Source: a candidate division CSSED10-310 bacterium (GTDB taxonomy: Bacteria; CSSED10-310; JAFGDC01). From it: DNA of 6,421 nucleotides. How positions within the stretch are numbered: the first letter of the stretch is position 1; every line of letters begins with the position of its first letter. Positions 1-5,262 of the stretch are shown in pieces. The translations under genes were made by a program, and so were the position numbers. The stretch is taken from assembly GCA_016932295.1 (NCBI GenBank), contig JAFGDC010000439.1, positions 1 through 6,421 of the forward strand, read 5' to 3'. The notes under the pieces are model-generated. The model had not been told where the DNA came from and ran no database searches. It saw only the letters and a program-made list of their open reading frames with translations.

Positions 1-438
1 CCCGGTGCCGCACACCTGCACCACCAGGTTCATGCCGGCATGATAGGTGAAGGATGGTACCACGTTGAAATTAGCCGTATAATACTGACCATGGGGAGGC
101 AGGCCGATGAAATAGCCGCTGAACACCAGCGTACCCTTGTCCATGGTTTCAAGCGGGTCGCAAAGGTCAGGACATCCTTCCGCCGTTTCCAGCAACCAGA
201 CATCCAGAATCGCGTAACAAATCGAATCCGAATACCAGCCAAAACCGGTTATCTCCTGGTCCGCCGCCGGCATGAGCGCAGCCGGCAGGCAATACTGGCT
301 TTCGCTGTGGGAACAGTTGATCCAGGCGAACGGAACCATATAGTTGCTGTCCGCCCCATCGCCCTCCACCACGAAGTACGCCTGCGCCGCACCGGTCAGC
401 AGCAGACAAATACCGATGCAACCCGCGGTCCTGAACAT
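1..438 (-). CDS. Exported cysteine-rich beta-sandwich protein, N-terminal part (runs off left edge)
   Basis: This reading frame is open from an ATG at 438 to the window edge and gives 146 residues with no stop. A GGAGGTG Shine-Dalgarno sequence at 449-443, four bases from the ATG, supports the start. Residues 1-20 look like a Sec signal peptide: a short basic start (Arg3), a hydrophobic core around GICLLL, and a probable signal peptidase I site after AQA (residue 20). No lipobox cysteine sits at the cleavage site. The visible mature part holds six cysteines (C42, C50, C74, C89, C93, C143), which suggests disulfides outside the cytoplasm. The segment at about 77-146 alternates beta-like stretches and ends in FTYHAGMNLVVQV. 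This resembles the 'PFtYdG-NLvv' strand of beta-sandwich modules in secreted proteins of Bacteroidetes and some candidate phyla. That likeness is recalled, not searched. Enzymatic function is unknown, and any sorting or anchor domain would lie outside the window. Confidence 0.8.
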   Translation of the reverse strand, partial: MFRTAGCIGICLLLTGAAQAYFVVEGDGADSNYMVPFAWINCSHSESQYCLPAALMPAADQEITGFGWYSDSICYAILDVWLLETAEGCPDLCDPLETMDKGTLVFSGYFIGLPPHGQYYTANFNVVPSFTYHAGMNLVVQVCGTG

Positions 439-442
439 AATG

Positions 443-449
443 CACCTCC
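443..449 (-). promoter_or_regulatory. Ribosome binding site of the exported protein gene
   Basis: On the minus strand this reads GGAGGTG, followed by CATT and then the ATG at 438. It is a strong SD match at near-optimal spacing. It fixes the start of a gene that is cut by the window edge. Confidence 0.75.
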
Positions 450-534
450 ATTGTGACGGCATATTCCGCCGCCAGAACACCCACCGCACCCTAAAACAAC
501 ACCCGATTTCCAATCACGTTACTTGATAATAAAA

Positions 535-564
535 ATTATATCCTGAAAACATTTCAGTACGCAA
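535..564 (-). promoter_or_regulatory. Sigma70-like promoter with an inverted repeat in the spacer
   Basis: On the minus strand a perfect TATAAT (-10) lies at 540-535. It follows a weaker TTGCGT (-35, three of six consensus bases) at 564-559 after an 18-bp spacer. The implied start of transcription is near 528, which gives a leader of about 90 bases to the ATG at 438. The spacer contains a perfect inverted repeat, CTGAAA-ACA-TTTCAG, at 543-557. An operator placed there would block RNA polymerase. The -10 is convincing, the -35 is mediocre, and the operator role is inference. Confidence 0.5.
543..557. repeat. 15-bp inverted repeat, possible operator
   Basis: CTGAAA at 543-548 and TTTCAG at 552-557 are perfect reverse complements separated by ACA. 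The site lies wholly between the -35 and -10 candidates of the exported protein gene. No regulator gene is visible in the window. Confidence 0.4.
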
Positions 565-678
565 TCAAGGATTCCGCCCTAAATCCGATGCCTCTGATTT
601 GGAGGAGTGGTCTCCATGCCAGAAGGACGCGTTTCATCGCTCACGGATTCGTTTACACGCGAGGTCGCACACGCGGGG

Positions 679-716
679 TCGTACCTGGAATCTTGTACTC
701 TTCGCTGAGAAGCGTT
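679..716 (+). repeat. Interspersed hairpin repeat, copy A
   Basis: This copy begins TCGTACCTGGAATC and ends with the hairpin CGCT-GAGA-AGCG at 703-714, a 4-bp stem closed by a GNRA-type loop. It matches copy B, 71 bp downstream, at 32 of 38 positions by eye. It matches copy C, inverted at 5132-5178, with an 18-base perfect core (GGGGTCGTACCTGGAATC, starting at 675 here) and a looser hairpin half. No coding sequence is apparent across it. It resembles REP or MITE-type dispersed repeats, but I cannot name the family. Confidence 0.65.
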
Positions 717-749
717 GGTGCTCAAACCCTTACGACTGTACCTTCCGCA

Positions 750-787
750 TCGCACCTGGAATCCTATACTTTTCGATGTGAAGCGTT
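750..787 (+). repeat. Interspersed hairpin repeat, copy B
   Basis: This copy begins TCGCACCTGGAATC and is followed by CTATACTTTTCG and a CGAT-GTGA-AGCG segment at 774-785. The loop is again GNRA-type, although one pair of the stem is mismatched. It is in the same direction as copy A with an exact 71-bp offset, so A and B may be a tandem pair. The intervening bases show no clear repeat of their own. Confidence 0.6.
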
Positions 788-835
788 CATATCAAGAAGG
801 CCGGCAAGAAGAATCCGCGCTCGAACCCACGAAGA

Positions 836-859
836 GCGGCGGCGGGGGCCCGCCGCCGC
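836..859. repeat. GC-only palindrome, 11-bp arms with a 2-bp spacer
   Basis: The left arm GCGGCGGCGGG (836-846) and the right arm CCCGCCGCCGC (849-859) are perfect reverse complements separated by GG. As RNA this would be a very stable hairpin. No T-run follows on either side, so it is not a standard intrinsic terminator. It lies in non-coding DNA between divergent genes. Confidence 0.75.
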
Positions 860-874
860 AACCAGGGCGCGGCT

Positions 875-917
875 GGCGCCACGCGCTCCCTCTGCCGGCG
901 CCACGCGCTCCCTCTGC
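875..917. repeat. 22-bp tandem duplication
   Basis: Two adjacent copies, each beginning GGCGCCACGCG and ending TCTGC, lie at 875-896 and 897-917. They are identical over 21 bases and differ at the last position (C against A at 918). A repeat this perfect in non-coding DNA suggests a recent duplication. Confidence 0.8.
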
Positions 918-960
918 AATCCCCAATCTCTTAATCCGCAATCCGCAATCCGCAATCCGC
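918..960. repeat. AATCCGC heptamer tandem array
   Basis: Four exact AATCCGC units run from 933 to 960, preceded by degenerate units (AATCCCC at 918 and AATCTCTT at 925). The array abuts the 22-bp tandem duplication. Similar heptamer arrays recur between genes in many environmental bacterial assemblies. That is recalled knowledge and was not searched. No protein is predicted from it. Confidence 0.8.
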
Positions 961-1050
961 ACTAGTGAGAATGGCGGCAATGAACCATGGTGAACTGTCC
1001 TGCGGTCGTTTTTTTTCGCTGATTCTCTTATACTGCCGGCGGAGGCGGTC

Positions 1051-2316
1051 ATGAAGACAATTCCGGTCTACGGCATCGATTTCGGTACCACCAACTCCGC
1101 CATTGCGATCCTCGAAGGCGGCAGACCAAGGATCCTGCCTGTCGATCGGGGTCCCACCATGCGATCGGTGCTGTTTTTCCCCGAACATGATGTGGAAACA
1201 TTCGTCGGCAACCAGGCCATCGAGGAATATGTAAACAGAGGCATGGAGGGACGGTTTTTACAATCCCTCAAGTCGATCCTGCCATCAACCTGGTTTACCA
1301 CCACCCGGATCCGGGAAATGGAGTACGAAGTGGAGGACCTGGTGGCACTGATCCTCAGGAATCTGAAGATTCGCGCTGATGCGATGGTGGGAATGGATGT
1401 CCGCCGAGTGGTGCTCGGGCGACCCGCGTATTTCGCGATGGACAGCGCCCTGGAAACACTCGCCGTCGAACGATTGATCACCGCGGCGCAACGCGCCGGG
1501 TTCGAAGAAGTGCGGCTGCAGATCGAGCCCATCGCCGCGGCGTTCTTTTACGAGATGGATCTCGCCGGTGCCGAGACGGTCATGGTGGCCGACCTGGGCG
1601 GCGGCACATCGGACTTCACGGTCATGCGGCTGGCGCCAAACCGCCGGGACGATTCGGATCGCGGCGCCGATATCCTCGGCACCAGCGGCGTACGAATCGC
1701 CGGCGACAGCTTCGATGCCGCTGTCATGCGCGCCAAGCTGCTCAGGCACTTCGGACAGGGCGTGCGGTACGAATCACATCCGGGGAAATGGCTGCAACTG
1801 CCATCACACCTGCTCGGGGATCTGTGTGAATGGAGCAAAATACCATTTCTGAAAAATAATTATTATCGAGAATTTCTCGATCAGGTGCGATGGGGGGCGG
1901 ACGATCCCGCGGCTATTGCCCGGTTGCAGGCGCTCATCGACCAGGACCTCGGTTTCTTCCTGTTCCATTCCATCGAGACCGCGAAATGCGAACTGTCTGA
2001 CCTGGAAAGTACCGTCATCCATTTCCATGAACTTTCGGTGTGGCTTGATGAACCAATCACCCGCGATGAATTCAATCACGTAATAGACGAAGAAATGCAA
2101 CTCATCGAGGATTGCGTGGATGACCTCCTGCAATCGGTGGGTTTGGCGGCGGATGAAATCGACACGGTATTCATGACCGGCGGGTCGTCGCTGGTGCCGC
2201 GCGTCCGCTGGCTGCTTCAGAAGCGGTTCGGCGCGGACCGCCTGCGCCGCGGCGACACGTTCCTGAGTGTCGCTTCCGGCCTGGCCATGAACGCCCGGCT
2301 GTTCCAATGGCAATGA
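1051..2316 (+). CDS. Hsp70-family ATPase, YegD-like, without a substrate-binding domain
   Basis: This 421-residue protein has the actin/Hsp70 ATPase signature in order. Phosphate-1 is GIDFGTTNS at residues 8-16, phosphate-2 is DLGGGTSDF at 181-189, and the adenosine motif is TGGSSLVPRV at about 376-385. The protein ends soon after the nucleotide-binding fold, so the DnaK peptide-binding domain and lid are missing. This matches the short YegD-type chaperone-like group (E. coli YegD is about 450 residues). It should be a cytoplasmic ATPase whose client or partner is unknown. The middle carries an insertion rich in aromatic and acidic residues (about 240-320) that could give it specificity. The ATG start follows GGAGG at 1041-1045 with five bases of spacing. 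The aldo/keto reductase gene follows 22 bp after its stop, so the two are probably one operon. The Hsp70 assignment is firm and the cellular role is not. Confidence 0.93.
   Translation: MKTIPVYGIDFGTTNSAIAILEGGRPRILPVDRGPTMRSVLFFPEHDVETFVGNQAIEEYVNRGMEGRFLQSLKSILPSTWFTTTRIREMEYEVEDLVALILRNLKIRADAMVGMDVRRVVLGRPAYFAMDSALETLAVERLITAAQRAGFEEVRLQIEPIAAAFFYEMDLAGAETVMVADLGGGTSDFTVMRLAPNRRDDSDRGADILGTSGVRIAGDSFDAAVMRAKLLRHFGQGVRYESHPGKWLQLPSHLLGDLCEWSKIPFLKNNYYREFLDQVRWGADDPAAIARLQALIDQDLGFFLFHSIETAKCELSDLESTVIHFHELSVWLDEPITRDEFNHVIDEEMQLIEDCVDDLLQSVGLAADEIDTVFMTGGSSLVPRVRWLLQKRFGADRLRRGDTFLSVASGLAMNARLFQWQ
1865..1881. repeat. 17-bp inverted repeat inside the Hsp70 gene
   Basis: ATCGAGAA-T-TTCTCGAT is a perfect palindrome with 8-bp arms. 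It sits at the end of an AT-rich patch (about 1838-1875) in an otherwise GC-rich gene. It may be chance, because the encoded residues (around YREFLDQ) are ordinary. Confidence 0.5.
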
Positions 2317-2321
2317 CGACA

Positions 2322-2334
2322 CTCCTGAAAGGAG
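2322..2334 (+). promoter_or_regulatory. Small hairpin covering the ribosome binding site of the reductase gene
   Basis: CTCCT (2322-2326) can pair with AGGAG (2330-2334) across a GAA loop. AAAGGAG at 2328-2334 is the SD of the ATG at 2339, so this pairing would hide it. A ribosome finishing the Hsp70 gene at 2316 would cover or disrupt the left arm. That arrangement would allow translational coupling. The pairing is visible, and the regulatory role is inference. Confidence 0.4.
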
Positions 2335-2338
2335 CGCC

Positions 2339-3568
2339 ATGCAGTTCAGAACGGTGAAAAAGAACGGTGATTCGCTCTCGGTACTGGGTTTCGGCTGCAT
2401 GCGGTTACCCATGCGGGGACACAAGATCGACGAGGCAACAGCGACGAGACAGGTGCGACGGGCCATCGAACTCGGTGTGAACTACATCGATACGGCGTTA
2501 CCCTATCACAACGGAGCCAGTGAACCGTTCGTGGGACGGGCGCTGGCGGGCGGATACCGGGACCGTGTGCGGATCGCCACCAAGCTGCCGCCATGGTGCG
2601 TCGACACCAGGGAAGACATGGGAAAAATACTCGATGCGCAATTGGCCAGGCTGCGTACTGATCACATCGATTACTACCTGTTGCATAGTCTCGATGCCGG
2701 AATCTGGAGCAGGTTGAATACCCTCGGCGTACTGGAATTCGTGGAAGAATCGATCGCTGCAGGCAAAATCATCAACGCGGGTTTTTCCTTCCACGGCGAC
2801 CGGGACGCCTTCAAGACCATCGTCGATGCGTACGGTTGGACATTCTGCATGATTCAATTCAATTATCTTGACGAATACAACCAGGCCGGGATTGAGGGCT
2901 TGCGGTACGCCGCCGCCCGCGATATGGCGGTGATGGTGATGGAGCCGCTGCGGGGAGGACACCTGGCCGGACGAGTACCCGAATCGGTTCAGCGTCTATG
3001 GGATGAGAGCCCCGCCAGGCGCAGCGCCGCAGACTGGGCACTGCGGTGGGTCCTCAACCACGGAGAAGTCACCACGGTGCTCTCCGGCATGAACGTGGAT
3101 TCGCATATCGAAGAGAATATCGCAGTTGCTTCCGAAGCCGGGGCGAACGAGTTGAACGATGAGGAACTACGACTCGTGGGGCGGGTCAAGGAAGAGTACC
3201 GGCGCTTGCTGCCGGTTGACTGCACGGGCTGCAGGTACTGCATGCCATGCCCCGCGGGCGTGGATATCCCCACCTGCTTCGAGTACTACAACAACGCCGG
3301 ACTCTTTCGCGACAAACTCACCCAACGCGCCTTATACCTGGGCCGACTGGGCGGTATTGTCAACGACCAGACCCAGCTTGCCTCACTATGCGTACGGTGC
3401 GGCAAGTGCCTGGACCGCTGCCCTCAACACCTGCCCATCCCCGACCTGCTGGAGGACGTGGCGCGCCATTTCGAGACCAGACTCATGAAGCCGCTGGCAT
3501 GGCTGGGAAGGCGGTACATGGCCTTCCAGCGCTGGTCGACCCTGCGCAGCGGCAGACGCCTGAAGTAA
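2339..3568 (+). CDS. Aldo/keto reductase with C-terminal ferredoxin-type Fe-S region (COG1453 type)
   Basis: This is a 409-residue cytoplasmic oxidoreductase. The N-terminal TIM-barrel part starts with the family-like MQFRTV...LGFGCMRLP and carries the aldo/keto reductase tetrad: D51, Y56, K82 and H116. From residue 295 a cysteine-rich tail begins. CTGCRYCMPCP (C295, C298, C301, C304) is followed by a second cluster with C351, C354, C357 and C361 in CxxCxxCxxxCP spacing. The two sets could hold [4Fe-4S] centres. The expected activity is NAD(P)H- or ferredoxin-linked reduction of a carbonyl or related substrate, but the substrate of this family is not known to me. The tail after 365 is basic (GRRYMAFQRW and SGRRLK). 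The start is fixed by AAAGGAG with four bases of spacing and by family-like N-terminal residues. It lies 22 bp after the Hsp70 gene and is probably translated from the same mRNA. Confidence 0.93.
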   Translation: MQFRTVKKNGDSLSVLGFGCMRLPMRGHKIDEATATRQVRRAIELGVNYIDTALPYHNGASEPFVGRALAGGYRDRVRIATKLPPWCVDTREDMGKILDAQLARLRTDHIDYYLLHSLDAGIWSRLNTLGVLEFVEESIAAGKIINAGFSFHGDRDAFKTIVDAYGWTFCMIQFNYLDEYNQAGIEGLRYAAARDMAVMVMEPLRGGHLAGRVPESVQRLWDESPARRSAADWALRWVLNHGEVTTVLSGMNVDSHIEENIAVASEAGANELNDEELRLVGRVKEEYRRLLPVDCTGCRYCMPCPAGVDIPTCFEYYNNAGLFRDKLTQRALYLGRLGGIVNDQTQLASLCVRCGKCLDRCPQHLPIPDLLEDVARHFETRLMKPLAWLGRRYMAFQRWSTLRSGRRLK

Positions 3569-3740
3569 TGACCGCACTTAGGTGCGCTGTATTACGACTT
3601 ACAAGGAGATGGTCTTCCGCGAAGAGACGCAGGACTGTCAAAGGTAACCAAATCAAAAAACCAGCCCCTAAGCCAGGATACGTTTCCGGTCGTATAGACG
3701 CAGGGTATCGAGCGTACGTTCAGACATCTGCCTGTATTGT
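3569..3740. other. Convergent intergenic gap
   Basis: This 172-bp gap separates the ends of the plus-strand reductase gene and the minus-strand radical SAM gene. It contains the small hairpin at 3573-3586 and a run of six A at 3656-3661 that reads as T on the minus strand. No clean stem precedes that T-run on the minus strand, so no intrinsic terminator is called for the radical SAM gene. No coding potential is seen. Confidence 0.6.
3573..3586 (+). terminator. Short hairpin just after the reductase stop, weak terminator candidate
   Basis: CGCAC-TTAG-GTGCG forms a perfect 5-bp stem with a 4-base loop, starting five bases after the TAA at 3566-3568. No T-run follows (CTGTATTACG), so it lacks the second half of an intrinsic terminator. 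It may instead protect the 3' end of the transcript. Confidence 0.25.
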
Positions 3741-4928
3741 TCAGACCTGCTCCCCCTCACCCACCACGACATGCCGATGCCGGTTGAAAAAATCCAATTG
3801 CCTGTGCGCGCATCTCCGGCCGTCGAAAAGGACATAGGGCAACGCCCTCGGTATATGAATGCCGTTCCTCGCCAATTGATCGGGATCCCGGATGGAATCG
3901 AGCCGGCGCAGGGAAATGATCCGCCTGGCGAAACGCGGACCTATCCCGGGCACCCTGATCAACTGCTCGTACCAGGCACGGTTCAACTCCACGGGAAACA
4001 GTTCCGGATGTGCATCCGCCCACATGACCTTCGGATCCTTTTCCAACGACAGGTTACCATCCACGGAAAACGGCAGAGAAGCCACGTCGAAGCCGTATTC
4101 CCGAACCAGGGCATCGGCCTGATACAGGCGATGCTGCCGCAAGGCAGAGGCAGGTGCGATGCCATCCAGCGGTGTGTCGGGTACCGGTTGAAAACCACTG
4201 TAATAGGCGCGCCGCAATCCCAGCCGGTGATACAGGTACGTGGTGGCCCGCATGATCTCCGCATCGGATTCGCCGCCGGCACCCACCACCAATTGCGTCG
4301 TATATCCCAATCGCGCCCGCCGGCCGCGCCGCTGGAGAGCATCGATGATCTTTATGGGCCGCAGCAACTCTTCATCCATGTCCTTGTCCGGCGCGATCTT
4401 CTCCAACACCCGCCGGCTGGGTGCCTCGATATTGATGGAGACCCGGCTGGCCAGCGCCACCGCCTGCTCGATCTGCGCCGGCTGGGCGCCTGGCAGGATC
4501 TTCAGGTGCAGATAACCGGAGTAGCGGTATCTCCTGCGAAGCAATTCAGCCACCGCCAGTAACTTGTCCTGGGTCCTGACCAGATTGCCGTGAATGCCAG
4601 AACTCAGAAACAATCCCCTGACCAGTCCGCGGGTATGTATCATATGGAAGAACCGCGCCATCTCGTCAGGCGTGAATGAAGCCCGGCGGACATTGGCCGA
4701 CCGGCGATTGACACAGTAACCACAGTTCTTTTCACAATAATTGGTCAACAGGATACGCAGCAGCGGCGCCGAACATTTCGCCGGAGTGAACCGGTCCCCC
4801 AGTTGCCGATACCGGCCCGCCAGCCCGGCGCCGCCAGCCTCGCCGCTCATCGCCGCGGCCACGTCGTCCGCGCACACATCGTGCCGCGCATCATCCGTCA
4901 ACAGCTTGAAACGTGACTCCCTCTCCAT
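3741..4928 (-). CDS. Radical SAM protein with helix-hairpin-helix, putative DNA modification/repair family (TIGR03916/COG4277)
   Basis: The protein is 395 residues from the chosen ATG. The N-terminus, RFKLLTDDARHDV, fits the family's 'kLeiLadaAkYD' opening. The radical SAM site is C65-x3-C69-x2-C72 in LLTNYCEKNCGYCVNRRS, which binds a [4Fe-4S] cluster and S-adenosylmethionine. GLFLSSGI, GYLHLKILPGA, INIEAPS, TTQLVVGAGGESD, YYSGFQPV and HRLYQAD follow in the family order. LIRVPGIGPRFARRII (about 323-338) is a helix-hairpin-helix of the kind that contacts the DNA backbone. Family members are predicted DNA-repair or base-modification enzymes, often beside a uracil-DNA-glycosylase-like partner. 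No such partner lies on either side within the window. The stretch before the cluster is shorter and more Gly/Ala-rich than I recall for typical members. A start at 4967 would add 13 residues. It is less likely, because it has no SD and the best promoter lies inside that extension. Family assignment is strong, and substrate is unknown. Confidence 0.9.
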   Translation of the reverse strand: MERESRFKLLTDDARHDVCADDVAAAMSGEAGGAGLAGRYRQLGDRFTPAKCSAPLLRILLTNYCEKNCGYCVNRRSANVRRASFTPDEMARFFHMIHTRGLVRGLFLSSGIHGNLVRTQDKLLAVAELLRRRYRYSGYLHLKILPGAQPAQIEQAVALASRVSINIEAPSRRVLEKIAPDKDMDEELLRPIKIIDALQRRGRRARLGYTTQLVVGAGGESDAEIMRATTYLYHRLGLRRAYYSGFQPVPDTPLDGIAPASALRQHRLYQADALVREYGFDVASLPFSVDGNLSLEKDPKVMWADAHPELFPVELNRAWYEQLIRVPGIGPRFARRIISLRRLDSIRDPDQLARNGIHIPRALPYVLFDGRRCAHRQLDFFNRHRHVVVGEGEQV

Positions 4929-4936
4929 GTCTGCAT

Positions 4937-4944
4937 CCACCTTT
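4937..4944 (-). promoter_or_regulatory. Ribosome binding site deciding the radical SAM start
   Basis: On the minus strand AAAGGTGG lies eight bases before the ATG at 4928. The alternative upstream ATG at 4967 is preceded by TTTTCGCC, with no purine-rich site. This favours the 4928 start. Confidence 0.6.
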
Positions 4945-4952
4945 GCCTCTCC

Positions 4953-4981
4953 ATAATAGGCGAACATATGGCGAAAATCAA
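4953..4981 (-). promoter_or_regulatory. Sigma70-like promoter of the radical SAM gene
   Basis: On the minus strand TTGATT (4981-4976) and TATTAT (4958-4953) are separated by exactly 17 bp. They match the consensus at four and five of six positions. Transcription would begin near 4946, giving a leader of about 18 bases that starts just before the SD. The promoter overlaps the upstream ATG at 4967, which would therefore not be in the mRNA. Confidence 0.6.
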
Positions 4982-5131
4982 GTCACCGCCGAATCCCTGA
5001 ATCCACGGCCTATGCCTTGGGGGAGTGTTATCCGCAACGGCAGGACGCATTCATGGGTCACCGTGCAACCTGCCCGCGAAACGCGGCGGATCGATTTGAT
5101 GGAACCGGGATTCGCCACCATACGTCTTATG

Positions 5132-5178
5132 GCGCAAGCGTTTCTCAACGAACAGAAGTGGATTCCAGGTACGACCCC
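5132..5178 (-). repeat. Interspersed hairpin repeat, copy C (inverted)
   Basis: Read on the minus strand from 5178, this starts with GGGGTCGTACCTGGAATC, identical over 18 bases to 675-692. About 37 of 47 positions match copy A overall. The hairpin here is CGTT-GAGA-AACG (5150-5139 on the minus strand). Relative to copy A, the C-G pairing has become T-A on both arms, so the stem is kept by paired changes. That supports selection on the structure, or descent from a structured mobile repeat. Confidence 0.7.
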
Positions 5179-5179
5179 A

Positions 5180-5193
5180 AGGTGAAATCACCT
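5180..5193. repeat. 14-bp palindrome adjoining repeat copy C
   Basis: AGGTGA-AA-TCACCT is a perfect inverted repeat with 6-bp arms, two bases outside the 18-base core of copy C. It could be a protein-binding site or part of a longer structured repeat. It is not present next to copies A or B. Confidence 0.45.
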
Positions 5194-5262
5194 CCATTCT
5201 CCAGGGAGTCACACTCACGACAGCGGCACACTCTTCCCGCTGGGCCCGTTCTATGCAGCCGA

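Larger units (their letters stand above)
439..1050. other. 612-bp divergent intergenic region rich in repeats
   Basis: No credible gene is seen on either strand. Open frames across the region pass through tandem and palindromic repeats and lack ribosome binding sites or recognisable protein motifs. The left third carries the promoter of the exported protein gene. The middle carries repeat copies A and B, and the right part carries the GC palindrome, the 22-bp duplication and the heptamer array. The promoter of the downstream Hsp70 gene should lie between about 960 and 1040, but no convincing -35/-10 pair is visible there. Confidence 0.7.
4929..5262. other. 334-bp intergenic region between the nuclease and radical SAM genes
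   Basis: Both flanking genes are on the minus strand, so this is the 3' side of the nuclease gene and the 5' side of the radical SAM gene. It contains the radical SAM promoter and SD, repeat copy C and a 14-bp palindrome beside that copy. No gene is supported. The open frames here have no ribosome binding site or recognisable motif. No intrinsic terminator with a T-run is evident after the nuclease stop at 5263. Confidence 0.6.

Noticed and set aside
167..484. 105-codon minus-strand open frame overlapping the exported protein gene
   Set aside because: It is in a different frame from the signal-peptide gene, which has the better SD. Its peptide has no recognisable feature.
588..993. Overlapping plus-strand open frames in the repeat-rich intergenic region
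   Set aside because: They translate tandem and palindromic repeats into low-complexity Arg/Pro/Gly-rich peptides. None has a ribosome binding site or recognisable motif.
1005..1034. T-run followed by TATACT upstream of the Hsp70 gene, as a promoter or terminator
   Set aside because: TATACT at 1029-1034 has no acceptable -35 at 16-18 bp, and it would start the transcript at the SD itself. The T-run at 1009-1016 has no stem before it, so it is not an intrinsic terminator.
3613..3625. TCTTC-CGC-GAAGA stem as a terminator
   Set aside because: It is short and weak, and no T-run follows on either strand.
3609..3647. 12-codon open frame after AAGGAG
   Set aside because: The purine-rich sequence runs directly into the ATG with no spacing, and the peptide has no recognisable feature.
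3718..3746. GTTCAGAC direct repeat 21 bp apart near the end of the radical SAM gene
   Set aside because: Eight bases repeated once is within chance, and there is no third copy or palindromic form to suggest a CRISPR or operator.
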